A stretch of DNA of 64,000 bases from Mucilaginibacter sp. UBA5151 (lineage in GTDB: Bacteria > Bacteroidota > Bacteroidia > Sphingobacteriales > Sphingobacteriaceae): NCBI GenBank assembly GCA_002413785.1, contig DHXR01000040.1:29781-93780 (forward strand), written 5' to 3'. Below the pieces are notes generated by a model. That model had not been told where the DNA came from. It did no database searches and saw only the letters and a program-made list of their open reading frames with translations. This document shows positions 1-8,230 of the stretch, one piece after another. The number at the start of each line of letters is the position of its first letter. Position 1 is the stretch's first letter. The position numbers and the translations under genes were made by a program.

Positions 1-627
1 AAGTTATCGGTTATCATTTCCTTTCTGGTTATTACCTCGCTTGAAAACGCATCGGCTCAAAATTCTTATTTTAAGTTGGGCCAGCAGGCTTTGATGGACG
101 GGGATTTTAAAGCTGCGGTATCGCAACTGGAAAAAGCATGTCTCATTGATTCGACCAACGCCAACGCTCTGTGGATGCTTGGTTATTCCTATTATCATAG
201 CGAAAATTACAAAAAATCAATTGCTGCCTACTCCAGGGAGCTTTTAATAAACCCTACCGATGCCAACGCCTACTATTACAGGGCAAGGGCAAAAAGTTAC
301 CTGGGTAAGGATAACCAGCTTTCGGCTGCAGATAAGGAGAAATATTTATTAGGGGCGATTATTGACCTGACCAAAGCGATCTCTATTAACCCGAATGACA
401 CCCAAAACAAGTTCCTGCAAACAAGGGGTATAGCCTACCGCGAGTACGGTTTATTTAAGCTGCAGGCCACTGGCCATTTTTATGACAAGAACCGCGGCGT
501 AAATTCTTTAAAAGCATCAATTGCTGACCTTGAAAAGGTATTGGCCGATAATCCCGACCGGGTTGATATATCCTCCCTGATCGATCTCTCCAAACAAAAA
601 CTTGACGAGGCACTGACGCACCGGTAA
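1..627 (+). CDS. Secreted TPR-repeat protein, 5' end outside the window
   Basis: The open frame runs in from before base 1: bases 1-60 translate to a hydrophobic stretch ending in SASAQ-like residues (ENASAQ), the core and cleavage site of a signal peptide, so only the first few codons are missing. The mature part begins NSYFKLGQQALMDGDF and carries at least two recognisable tetratricopeptide repeats (ALWMLGYSYYHSENYKKSI, then NAYYYRARAKSYLG), followed by two weaker ones. TPR proteins are periplasmic or outer-membrane scaffolds for protein-protein contacts; no catalytic motif is visible. The gene is convergent with the lipoprotein gene that follows, with only 19 bases between the stops. The TPR call is firm; the specific role is unknown. 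Confidence 0.8.
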   Translation, partial: KLSVIISFLVITSLENASAQNSYFKLGQQALMDGDFKAAVSQLEKACLIDSTNANALWMLGYSYYHSENYKKSIAAYSRELLINPTDANAYYYRARAKSYLGKDNQLSAADKEKYLLGAIIDLTKAISINPNDTQNKFLQTRGIAYREYGLFKLQATGHFYDKNRGVNSLKASIADLEKVLADNPDRVDISSLIDLSKQKLDEALTHR

Positions 628-646
628 GTTGTCTGATTCAGAAAAA

Positions 647-1198
647 TTATTTGCCAATTACTCCCTCAATCCTATAATGGTTATTACCCATCAACCTTAC
701 CTTTTGATCTTTTTCAATCAAATAAAGCGAATCTGGATAATAGCTCAGCTTTTCACTGGTTTGATACAGGAAAGTTTTGGTTTTGTTATAAATCAATATC
801 CATTTCACTTTTCCACCCTCCCTTTTGATAACTGTTTCACGCATCTTCAGTTCAGGGTATTTTGCTTTATAGATCAGGAAGCCACCATTGTCGACAACAC
901 TGTAACTATTTTTTAAGGCAGGCTTATTAATGTCAGCCCCGATAAAAAGGTCAAGTTCGCGACCCCAATCATCAATTTTTATTTTTTTAGTTTCAGAAAC
1001 ACCATTGTGCGTTACTGTTTTCTGTACCAAGGGGTTTAACCTGTTTAGCTTTGCAGTATCCGAGGCAAAATATGCCTTTATATCAAAGTATCCCGGCTTT
1101 TCCGTTACTGCGGGTTTGCATGCCTGCAAACAAAAAGCAAGCATGAGGCCTCCGGCTAAAGCTACATGTAACCCATTCCCTGATCTACACCAATACAT
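647..1198 (-). CDS. Hypothetical lipoprotein overlapping the end of gpmI
   Basis: The 183-residue product has a hydrophobic N-terminus ending in a lipobox (LQAC, Cys about residue 27), so it is expected to be a lipid-anchored envelope protein. The rest is beta-rich and hydrophilic, with no motif I recognise. The ATG at 1198 lies inside the last codons of gpmI, a 14-base overlap in another frame, which suggests translational coupling and co-transcription. A later start (Met19, at 1144) would still leave a short signal sequence, but the upstream start is preferred because it includes the basic residue expected before the hydrophobic core. Function unknown. Confidence 0.65.
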   Translation of the reverse strand: MYWCRSGNGLHVALAGGLMLAFCLQACKPAVTEKPGYFDIKAYFASDTAKLNRLNPLVQKTVTHNGVSETKKIKIDDWGRELDLFIGADINKPALKNSYSVVDNGGFLIYKAKYPELKMRETVIKREGGKVKWILIYNKTKTFLYQTSEKLSYYPDSLYLIEKDQKVRLMGNNHYRIEGVIGK

Positions 1199-2708
1199 TC
1201 CCGGTCATTTTTTCTGGAATAGGGACGCCAATAATCTTTAATATTGTTGGTGCAATATCGCCGAGTTTGCCATCTTTTACGTTTTTAACATCCTTATCAA
1301 TAACAATGCAGGGGACAAGGTTTGTTGTGTGAGCTGTATTTGGCGTACCATCATCATTTATCATGTAATCTGCATTGCCATGGTCGGCAATAATTATAAA
1401 CGAATACCCATTTTCCAAACCTGTTTCTACCACCTGTTTTGTACATCTGTCAACCGTTTCGGCAGCCTTAATAACCGCACTGAATACACCGGTATGGCCA
1501 ACCATATCGGTATTGGCAAAATTGAGGATGATTACATCAGCCCAGCCGCTTTTTAATTCGGGAATAATCGCATCACGAATGCCTTCGGCGCTCATTTCAG
1601 GCTGCAGGTCATACGTTGCCACTTTGGGCGATGGTACCAATAAACGTTTTTCGTTGATGAATTCTTTTTCACGCCCTCCCGAAAAGAAAAACGTTACGTG
1701 CGGGTATTTCTCTGTTTCGGCTATCCTGACCTGGTTTTTCCCTGCGTACTGTAAAATTTCGCCCAGGGTTTCCGACAGGTCATCTTTATCAAACAACACC
1801 TTTACATTTTTAAATGTCTCATCGTAAGGCGTCATCGTGATATAGTTCAGGTCAAGCGGGTGCATATTATATTCGGGGAATGCTTTTTGCGTAAGTGCGA
1901 TGGTTATTTCACGGCCACGGTCGGTCCTGAAATTAAAGCATATTACAACGTCACCATTTTCTATCACCGCTAAAGGCTTGCCATTATCATCAACCCCAAC
2001 AATAGGTTTAATAAATTCATCGGTAACATCTTTTTTATAAGATTCGCTGATAGCTTGAATAATATTATGGGATGGCTCACCGGCGCCATTAACCATCAGG
2101 TCGTATGCAAGTTTAACCCTCTCCCATCGGTTATCCCTGTCCATTGCGTAATACCTGCCGATTGCCGAGGCAAGTTTAACAGGCGTGCCTTTGATATGAT
2201 CCTCAAGGTCGGTAATAAAACCCGCACCCGATTTCGGGTCCGTATCGCGGCCATCTAAAAATGCATGGATAAATACCTTGTCGAGGTTAAAGGCTACGGC
2301 GGCATCGCACAAACCTTTGATATGCCTGATATGCGAGTGTACGCCCCCATCAGATACCAGTCCAATAAAATGAACCTTTTTATTGTTTTGCTTTGCGTAT
2401 TCAAAGGCATCCTTTAATACAGCAATTCGCGGGAACTCATTATCATCAACAGCTTTATGTATGCGGCCCAGTTCCTGGTAAACTACGCGGCCTGCCCCTA
2501 AGTTCATGTGACCGACTTCTGAATTGCCCATCTGCCCTGCCGGCAAACCTACGGCTATGCCCGACGCTTCGAGTTTAGAATTCGGGTAATTGGCTATCAT
2601 GTAGTCAAAGAATGGCGTATTTGCTGCAAGGATAGCGTTCGACTGATCGTTACGGCCAAAACCCCAACCATCAAGAATAATTAATGCGACTTTTTTTCTA
2701 TTTTCCAC
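1185..2708 (-). CDS. gpmI: 2,3-bisphosphoglycerate-independent phosphoglycerate mutase
   Basis: Interconverts 3- and 2-phosphoglycerate in cytosolic glycolysis and gluconeogenesis. The 507 residues match the family length. The N-terminal metal ligand sits in LILDGWG-type sequence (ILDGWGFGRN), the phosphorylated serine is Ser63 in GNSEVGHMNLGAG, and the C-terminal metal cluster includes NFANTDMVGHTG and IADHGNAD. Members of this alkaline-phosphatase superfamily branch use two Mn2+ ions. The start is GTG: the in-frame GTG at 2706-2708 follows a strong -7 promoter box by only four bases, so the mRNA may be leaderless. The downstream lipoprotein gene overlaps its stop. Very secure identification. 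Confidence 0.97.
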   Translation of the reverse strand: MENRKKVALIILDGWGFGRNDQSNAILAANTPFFDYMIANYPNSKLEASGIAVGLPAGQMGNSEVGHMNLGAGRVVYQELGRIHKAVDDNEFPRIAVLKDAFEYAKQNNKKVHFIGLVSDGGVHSHIRHIKGLCDAAVAFNLDKVFIHAFLDGRDTDPKSGAGFITDLEDHIKGTPVKLASAIGRYYAMDRDNRWERVKLAYDLMVNGAGEPSHNIIQAISESYKKDVTDEFIKPIVGVDDNGKPLAVIENGDVVICFNFRTDRGREITIALTQKAFPEYNMHPLDLNYITMTPYDETFKNVKVLFDKDDLSETLGEILQYAGKNQVRIAETEKYPHVTFFFSGGREKEFINEKRLLVPSPKVATYDLQPEMSAEGIRDAIIPELKSGWADVIILNFANTDMVGHTGVFSAVIKAAETVDRCTKQVVETGLENGYSFIIIADHGNADYMINDDGTPNTAHTTNLVPCIVIDKDVKNVKDGKLGDIAPTILKIIGVPIPEKMTGNVLV

Positions 2709-2712
2709 AATG

Positions 2713-2720
2713 CAAATATA
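2713..2720 (-). promoter_or_regulatory. -7 box TATATTTG of gpmI, four bases from the start codon
   Basis: On the minus strand TATATTTG fits the Bacteroidota -7 consensus TAnnTTTG exactly. A TTTC resembling the -33 TTTG lies 18 bases upstream. Only CATT separates the box from the GTG start, leaving no room for a normal leader. Confidence 0.6.
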
Positions 2721-2907
2721 AAGGCAACCTTGTAATATGAAACATTATAATTTTTTTATTGTTAGTTTATTATGCAGGGAGTAAATTATCAATATGAATT
2801 GCAGTTTGCAAACCATTCACTTCTTAGCGCTTATAGTTCGTACCAACGCTTCCTTCTGTTAACTTAAACCCGCAACGCTCAATTATTATCGCCGTCATAT
2901 AATCATT

Positions 2908-3303
2908 ATGAAGTTGTTTTACACGTCAATCCTTATTCTTTATTACCTGCTTCCGGCGGTACAAACTACAGACCCTGTTAACAGAGTGGCTGAACTAATA
3001 AAGCAGGGAAACATCCATGGACTTTCTAAATTATTTGCCCCGAATGTTGAGGTCACACTGATGGAGGATGACAATGTTTATTCAAAAGCCCAGGCCGGGC
3101 TTATTCTTGATAAATTTTTCAATCAACACAAACCGAAAGCAGTTAAAATGCTTCACAGGATAAATTCAAACCCCAATTACAGGTTTGGGGTATTAATTGT
3201 AAATACCGGTAAAGATACGTTCCGGGTTGCTTTTACCCTGAAAGAAACAGATGGCAGTTTGATGCTGATCGAATTTCGCATCGAAACAGAAAAAGTTAAA
3301 TAG
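2908..3303 (+). CDS. DUF4783-family secreted protein
   Basis: A 131-residue protein with an N-terminal hydrophobic segment (FYTSILILYYLLPAV) that reads as a signal peptide or anchor. The remainder looks like a small NTF2-like/SnoaL-type fold (NRVAELIKQGNIHGLSKLFAPNVEV at the start, a beta-rich C-terminal half). This matches DUF4783 proteins, which in Bacteroidota often sit directly before nadC, as here. No catalytic residues can be named. It is separated from nadC by a 22-bp inverted repeat and a promoter, so nadC probably has its own transcript. Family call from memory, moderately sure; function unknown. Confidence 0.7.
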   Translation: MKLFYTSILILYYLLPAVQTTDPVNRVAELIKQGNIHGLSKLFAPNVEVTLMEDDNVYSKAQAGLILDKFFNQHKPKAVKMLHRINSNPNYRFGVLIVNTGKDTFRVAFTLKETDGSLMLIEFRIETEKVK

Positions 3304-3369
3304 TTGATGGTTGATAGTTCATGGATCATGGTAAAGCACAATTAGCGATGAACTATCAACCATTAACTA
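3301..3369. repeat. Intergenic long hairpin, word family AGTTGATGGTTGATAGTTCAT
   Basis: Bases 3307-3322 (ATGGTTGATAGTTCAT) and 3348-3363 form a perfect 16-bp inverted repeat. The pairing extends outward to 22 bp (3301-3322 with 3348-3369) with a single G-T mismatch; the loop is 25 bases. The arms are made of near-repeats of a GTTGATA/GTTCATGG word. It lies between the DUF4783 stop and the nadC promoter and has no T-tract of a classical terminator. Confidence 0.75.
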
Positions 3370-3392
3370 TGAACTTTCTTACAAATTGTTCT

Positions 3393-3400
3393 TACTTTTG
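3393..3400 (+). promoter_or_regulatory. -7 box TACTTTTG for nadC
   Basis: Exact match to TAnnTTTG, ending 20 bases before the TTG start of nadC. No clear -33 TTTG is seen; TTTC at 3375 is the nearest candidate, but it is too close. Confidence 0.5.
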
Positions 3401-3420
3401 AGCTTCAAAAGTTATCTGAT

Positions 3421-4269
3421 TTGGACAAAGCACTTATTGATCAGTTTATATTAAATTCCCTTATTGAAGATGTTGGCGATGGTGATCATACCTCACTGGC
3501 GACTATACCCGCAGGTACCCGGGGCAAGGCAAAACTTTTAATTAAAGATGAAGGGATTCTGGCTGGCGTTGAACTGGCCCGCGAGATTTTCCGTATCGTT
3601 GATCCCGATCTTAAATTAGATGTATTTTTGAATGACGGAGCGCAAATAAAATACGGAGATATTGTTTTTGAGGTTGAGGGCGATGCACAAAGTATATTAA
3701 AAGCTGAACGTCTGGTGCTTAACTGCATGCAACGCATGAGCGGCATAGCGACCAAAACCCGCCGGATAGTAAATCTCCTGAAAGACACCCATACTAAAGT
3801 TTTGGATACGAGGAAAACCACGCCAGGGCTTAGGTATCTCGAAAAATGGGCCGTCAGGATTGGCGGCGGGGTAAATCACCGCTTTGGTTTATATGATATG
3901 ATATTGATAAAGGATAATCATGTTGATTATTCGGGTGGCATAAAGCCGGCTATTGAAAAGGCCAGGCAATATATTATCAGTAAAAATAAAAAACTGGAAA
4001 TAGAAATTGAAGTTCGCAACCTCGACGAATTGCAGCAGGTTTTGCAAACAGGCGGCATAAACCGTATATTGCTTGATAACTTTAACTTTGCAGATTTGCG
4101 GGAAGCAGTCAGAGTTATCGGGGGCAAATATGCCACAGAAGCATCGGGCGGGATAACCATTGATAATATACGCGAATATGCGGCCTGCGGCGTTGATTAT
4201 ATTTCTGTGGGCGCTCTAACGCATTCTGTAAAAAGTCTGGATATTAGTCTTAAAGCAATTAAAGAGTAA
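3421..4269 (+). CDS. nadC: Nicotinate-nucleotide pyrophosphorylase (carboxylating)
   Basis: Converts quinolinate and PRPP to nicotinate mononucleotide, CO2 and PPi in de novo NAD synthesis. The 282 residues match the family. Diagnostic segments are EDVGDGDHTS near the N-terminus, NCMQRMSGIAT, the TRKTTPGLR phosphate-binding stretch, GGGVNHRFGLYD and the LIKDNH motif, then a TIM-barrel C-terminus with EASGGI. The start is TTG at 3421; no ATG lies nearby in frame upstream, and the -7 box 20 bases earlier excludes a much earlier start. plsY follows 46 bases downstream on the same strand and may be co-transcribed. Confidence 0.96.
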   Translation: MDKALIDQFILNSLIEDVGDGDHTSLATIPAGTRGKAKLLIKDEGILAGVELAREIFRIVDPDLKLDVFLNDGAQIKYGDIVFEVEGDAQSILKAERLVLNCMQRMSGIATKTRRIVNLLKDTHTKVLDTRKTTPGLRYLEKWAVRIGGGVNHRFGLYDMILIKDNHVDYSGGIKPAIEKARQYIISKNKKLEIEIEVRNLDELQQVLQTGGINRILLDNFNFADLREAVRVIGGKYATEASGGITIDNIREYAACGVDYISVGALTHSVKSLDISLKAIKE

Positions 4270-4315
4270 TGAGTATAGTTTTAGTACACTATCATTTTAT
4301 TAATATTGTGGGGAA

Positions 4316-4963
4316 ATGATAAACATCAATTCGATTTCAGTATTAATAGTTGCCTATTTATTTGGTTCTATACCTACAGCTGTATGGATAGGACAAGCAT
4401 TCTACGGAATTGATGTACGTGAATACGGCAGCGGTAATGCCGGGGCTACCAATACATTCAGGGTTTTGGGTAAAAAGGCAGGCATCCCCGTAATGCTGAT
4501 GGATATCCTGAAAGGCTTTACGGCGACCAACCTTGCCTTTTTTATTGGTGTTTCAACTACCGGCGGCCCACATTCAAATTACATCAGTTATCAGCTGGCT
4601 TTAGGCATAGCTGCGGTTATGGGCCATTTATTCCCGGTATTTGCGGGGTTCAGGGGCGGCAAAGGCATAGCTACTTTGTTCGGAATGGTACTTGCTGTTA
4701 ATTTATCGGCTGCCTTGCTTTGTGTCATCGTATTTGTTATTGTACTCCTGGTAACGCGTTACGTGTCGCTCAGTTCAATATCCGGCGGATTTACCTATCT
4801 GATCGGCGTAACTTTTGTATATAATAAATACACTAACAACCTTGTGGTTATTTTCGGGATGTGCATTTGCGCACTTATATTAGTTACCCATCAAAAAAAC
4901 ATTGAAAGATTGCTGAAAGGCAAAGAATCAAAAGTTAACCTGTTTAAGCGAAAAGCGTCCTGA
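4316..4963 (+). CDS. plsY: Acyl-phosphate glycerol-3-phosphate acyltransferase
   Basis: Integral inner-membrane enzyme that transfers an acyl group from acyl-phosphate to glycerol-3-phosphate, the first step of phospholipid synthesis in the PlsX/PlsY route. The 215 residues show the PlsY signatures: FGSIPTAVW in the first membrane helix, GSGNAGATN at about residues 38-46, MGHLFPVFAGFRGGKGIAT in the second conserved loop, and several further hydrophobic helices. The C-terminus ends in the usual basic tail (HQKNIERLLKGKESK). It follows nadC on the same strand. A decayed short reading frame begins almost at its stop codon. Confidence 0.96.
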   Translation: MININSISVLIVAYLFGSIPTAVWIGQAFYGIDVREYGSGNAGATNTFRVLGKKAGIPVMLMDILKGFTATNLAFFIGVSTTGGPHSNYISYQLALGIAAVMGHLFPVFAGFRGGKGIATLFGMVLAVNLSAALLCVIVFVIVLLVTRYVSLSSISGGFTYLIGVTFVYNKYTNNLVVIFGMCICALILVTHQKNIERLLKGKESKVNLFKRKAS

Positions 4964-4965
4964 AT

Positions 4966-5205
4966 TATAACCTGAGCGCCGTTAAAACTATGGAATACCA
5001 GGTGGAGCATATTTCATGGCAAACAGCAAATGTTAAAGACGCCATTTTTGACGCTGATGTAACCGAATTATATGGCGGGGCGTTTGCCCCATTTTTACAG
5101 GCCAAACCTTATTCGGCCTGTTTCGCAAAGGGATCGGAAATTACCGTGAGGATTGGGAAGAAGATAGCGGTTGACCCAGCGCTTCCAGTATCGCCATTGC
5201 TTTAA
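4966..5205 (+). pseudogene. C-terminal remnant of a possible DUF2071/YqjF-like gene
   Basis: An open frame of about 71 codons from an ATG at 4990 (MEYQVEHISWQTANVKDAIF), open a little further upstream in the same frame. The segment DADVTELYGGAFAPFL followed by SACFAKGSEITVRIGKKI resembles the C-terminal part of DUF2071-type proteins as I remember them. The N-terminal three quarters are missing because plsY abuts it, and its last 22 codons run antiparallel through the end of pabB. It could be a truncated relic left by a deletion, or a small real gene. The family resemblance is tentative. Confidence 0.4.
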
Positions 5206-6451
5206 GCAAGCATTCTTCATATTCACTTTCAGCATCGGCGTGGTAGGTGATAGCGCTACCTGCCTGAAATGACAGGTATTTATTTTTTTGATTATACAAC
5301 AAGGTGCGTATCACCACATTGAAATCAAAATCATTATCCGGGCTAAAATAACCTATCGCGCCGGAGTAAACCCCTCTGCGGCTGTGTTCATATTGTTCCA
5401 TCAGGCGCATGGAGCTGATTTTTGGCGCACCCGTCATGCTGCCCATCGGGAAGGCGTTTTTTATTGCCTGTACCGCCGGAATACCTGTCTCTAATTCGCA
5501 AACAACAGTTGAAATCATTTGATGTACCTGTTCAAAGCTGTAGATGCCAAACAATTCTTCGGTTTTAACGGTGCCTTTTTTTGCTGATTTGGTGAGATCA
5601 TTTCGCACAAGGTCAACTATCATTACGTTTTCCTGCTGTTCCTTGGTATGATGGCGCAGTTGCTGCTTAATTAATTCGTCTTCGGCTGCATCTTCACCCC
5701 GTTTGGCAGTACCCTTAATTGGCTGCGAAATTAATTTTTCACCGCGTTTGGCCATGAAGCGTTCGGGCGAAGCACAAAGGATATAATTATCATTCCATTT
5801 AAAAAAAGCCGAAAATGGATTGGGGGAAATTTTATTCAGTTTCAAAAAAACGGCCAGGGGATCAATAACCGCGTCTTCAGCAAAAAACTCCTGGCAATAA
5901 TTGGTCACATAAATATCGCCACGGCTAATATGTTCTTTGACCTTTGCAATTGCAGCCAAATATTCCGCTTTGCTAAGCCGCGACTGAATTTTTAAACCAG
6001 TTTGCCCGTCGCTGTGATTAACTGTTTGATTTTGAATAAGGTCAAAAATTTGTTGCGGGTCATCTGCTATTATTTCTATTTCATTTCCCCTGATCAGGAC
6101 GAGGTTTTGGGGAACAAAAAAATACAAATCAGGAAAATGAAGGTTATCTGCGTTTAATGATGACAAATTTTCAGTTTCATTCTTCAAATCGTAACCGAAA
6201 AAACCTGGCACCCAGCCCGGATTTTTTTTTCGGAATGTGTCTAATTCATCAAAAGCTTTACGTGGTGTGGCAATCAGTTCGTCTTTAGCCCCTGCTGCAA
6301 TTAAACAGTCAAATTTGGAATACGGATCAACAAAACCATTGGAGTCGAGGTAACAAAAAACATTGCCGGCCGAAGCCCACTGCAATGCCTTCAGCTTAAA
6401 ATGTTGCGGATCGTTTATTTTTTTGATCACTGGAAAAAATTGCAGCGGCAT
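5141..6451 (-). CDS. pabB: Aminodeoxychorismate synthase component I / anthranilate synthase component I family
   Basis: Chorismate-using enzyme of 436 residues, with a degenerate N-terminal half and a full C-terminal catalytic domain. Visible motifs are SRLSKAEYLAAIAKVKEHI, GDIYVTNYCQEF, SPERFM, PIKGTAKRG, VRNDLTKSAKKGTV, the GSMTGAPK motif and GVYSGAIGYFS. The family makes 4-amino-4-deoxychorismate for folate; TrpE is usually longer and sits in a trp operon, which is absent here, so PabB is preferred. The ATG at 6451 lies inside the purA terminator stem. The next in-frame start is GTG at codon 8 (6430), which may be the real one. Its 3' end overlaps the convergent remnant. Confidence 0.88.
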   Translation of the reverse strand: MPLQFFPVIKKINDPQHFKLKALQWASAGNVFCYLDSNGFVDPYSKFDCLIAAGAKDELIATPRKAFDELDTFRKKNPGWVPGFFGYDLKNETENLSSLNADNLHFPDLYFFVPQNLVLIRGNEIEIIADDPQQIFDLIQNQTVNHSDGQTGLKIQSRLSKAEYLAAIAKVKEHISRGDIYVTNYCQEFFAEDAVIDPLAVFLKLNKISPNPFSAFFKWNDNYILCASPERFMAKRGEKLISQPIKGTAKRGEDAAEDELIKQQLRHHTKEQQENVMIVDLVRNDLTKSAKKGTVKTEELFGIYSFEQVHQMISTVVCELETGIPAVQAIKNAFPMGSMTGAPKISSMRLMEQYEHSRRGVYSGAIGYFSPDNDFDFNVVIRTLLYNQKNKYLSFQAGSAITYHADAESEYEECLLKAMAILEALGQPLSSSQSSR

Positions 6452-6473
6452 CCCGGTTACCCGGAATGCCGCT
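6431..6473 (-). terminator. Intrinsic terminator of purA overlapping the pabB start
   Basis: Read on the minus strand, arms 6473-6461 and 6456-6444 form a 13-bp stem (AGCGGCATTCCGG / CCGGGATGCCGCT, one G-U) with a four-base loop, followed by GCAATTTTTT. The stem contains the ATG annotated as the pabB start, and the T-tract encodes Gln-Phe-Phe of PabB. Confidence 0.8.
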
Positions 6474-6493
6474 ATCTAATTAATTCAAAGAAA

Positions 6494-7771
6494 TTAGTGT
6501 AACACCAATGTTTGTACCCTGTCAGGGCCTACCGATAAATACTTTATGGGCACTCCTAACTCTTCCTCTAAAAAGTCAATATATGCTTTTAGTTTAGCCG
6601 GGATTTGCGATACTTCGGTAATACCTGTTAAATCCTCATTCCATCCGTCAATTTCCTTTAAAACCGGAACCGGATCTATGGAACAAATATCATAAGGCAT
6701 ATAATCTATTACTTTACCTGCATAGTTATAATGGGTGCAGGCGTAAATTTTATCAAATCCGCTCAACACATCGGCTTTTGTCATTACCATTTGGGTAACG
6801 CCGTTGAGCATAATGGCATACTTTAGCGCTGGCAGATCAATCCAGCCTGTACGACGCGGCCTGCCGGTCGTTGCGCCAAACTCGTGACCTATGCGGCGCA
6901 ATTCTTCGCCTGTTTCGTTATTCAGTTCGGTAGGGAAAGGACCGCCGCCTACACGGGTGCAATAAGCTTTAAATATGCCTATTACTTCGCCGATCTTATT
7001 AGGAGCTATGCCAAGCCCGGTGCAAGCACCTGCTGTTGTTGTGTTTGATGAGGTTACAAAAGGGTACGAACCGAAATCAATATCCAGCATGGTGCCCTGG
7101 GCGCCTTCGGCCAAAACCTTTTTTCCCTGTTTCAGGTAATCATTAACCAAATGTTCCGAGTCAACTAACTGGAACTGATTGATCAAATCAATTGCTTCAA
7201 AAAAAGCTTTTTCACGTTCCGAAAAATCATCAACTTCGCCGTACAATGCTTTCAGCATGGACACATGCTTATCAGCAAGTTTGCGGTAACGCTCTTTAAA
7301 ATCTGGCAGGGTAATATCGCCGATGCGTAAACCGTTACGGCCAGTTTTATCCATATAGGTTGGCCCAATGCCTTTTAAGGTTGAGCCAATTTTGCCCTCA
7401 CCCATTTTTCTCTCCGAAGCCGCATCAAGCAATTGATGCGTAGGCAATATTAAATGCGCTTTTTTTGCGATCATCAGATTACCTTTAGCTAAAAGGTCAT
7501 GTCCGGCGTCTTTTAATTTATCAATTTCTCTTTTTAAGGTAATGGGGTCAATAACTACGCCATTGCCTATAAGGTTCATGGTATTTTCAAAAAATATACC
7601 CGAAGGGATGGTATTCAGTACAAACTTTTTACCATCAAACTCAAGGGTATGACCTGCATTCGGTCCGCCCTGGAAACGTGCGATCAGGTCGTAACCTGCG
7701 CTCAGCACATCCACAATTTTACCTTTACCTTCATCGCCCCACTGGAGGCCTAATAATACGTCAACAGCCAT
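6494..7771 (-). CDS. purA: Adenylosuccinate synthetase
   Basis: Joins IMP and aspartate with GTP to make adenylosuccinate, the first committed step to AMP; cytosolic. The 425 residues are a typical length. The N-terminal GLQWGDEGKGKIVD holds the catalytic Asp and the GTP loop, followed by FQGGPNAGHT with the catalytic His, IGSTLKGIGPTYMDK, AEGAQGTMLDIDFGSYPFVTSSNT and the ATTGRPRRTGW base-recognition loop. It reads towards pabB and ends in a strong hairpin terminator. The promoter is not clear: GATATTTG at 7843-7850 (minus) is one mismatch from the -7 consensus. Secure identification. Confidence 0.97.
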   Translation of the reverse strand: MAVDVLLGLQWGDEGKGKIVDVLSAGYDLIARFQGGPNAGHTLEFDGKKFVLNTIPSGIFFENTMNLIGNGVVIDPITLKREIDKLKDAGHDLLAKGNLMIAKKAHLILPTHQLLDAASERKMGEGKIGSTLKGIGPTYMDKTGRNGLRIGDITLPDFKERYRKLADKHVSMLKALYGEVDDFSEREKAFFEAIDLINQFQLVDSEHLVNDYLKQGKKVLAEGAQGTMLDIDFGSYPFVTSSNTTTAGACTGLGIAPNKIGEVIGIFKAYCTRVGGGPFPTELNNETGEELRRIGHEFGATTGRPRRTGWIDLPALKYAIMLNGVTQMVMTKADVLSGFDKIYACTHYNYAGKVIDYMPYDICSIDPVPVLKEIDGWNEDLTGITEVSQIPAKLKAYIDFLEEELGVPIKYLSVGPDRVQTLVLH

Positions 7772-7879
7772 TAATTTTTTATTTCTTATTATATAAAGAT
7801 TGTTTGTTTTATCTATTTAGTGGATTTTTACAACAAGGTGCAAATATCATAAAATTTATAATGCCCTTTGGAAATTTAT

Positions 7880-8230
7880 CTAAGCAAAATTAATGTATTG
7901 CAAATCTTCGGGACAGTCTTTGAATTCGGGATAAGCTCTAAAAGCGCCTTCCTTATAATACTTAAAATCGTCGCGTTTTAGATTGAAAATAAAACAACAA
8001 AAATTAACTTCTTTGGGGCCGAAGCATTTTGTATTAATTATTTCTTTGCGAATTCTTTCATCACCGTAAAATCGCCTGAGTTCTCTAAAATCGTCTTCAC
8101 TCCCCTTGTACATAACTCTTTCTAATACATTAAGCATACCATTTTCATAGTCGATCTCATCCATATCAACGTTTTTGAACGCTTGTTTACTTAAAACCGG
8201 TTTATCCATTTTCTTAAGCTTTTCTATCAC
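7880..8230 (-). CDS. DUF6922-like hypothetical protein, coupled to fur
   Basis: A 116-residue cytosolic protein. The central part (ERVMYKGSEDDFRELRRFYG, then RKEIINTKCFGPKEVNFCC) is reminiscent of the DUF6922 family, whose members are often found near nucleotidyltransferase or toxin-antitoxin genes; no such partner is visible here. The ATG at 8230 overlaps the end of fur by 17 bases. A second Met at codon 8 (start 8209) would leave a five-base gap, and I cannot decide between them. Either way it is likely translated from the fur transcript. Function unknown; family call tentative. Confidence 0.6.
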   Translation of the reverse strand: MIEKLKKMDKPVLSKQAFKNVDMDEIDYENGMLNVLERVMYKGSEDDFRELRRFYGDERIRKEIINTKCFGPKEVNFCCFIFNLKRDDFKYYKEGAFRAYPEFKDCPEDLQYINFA

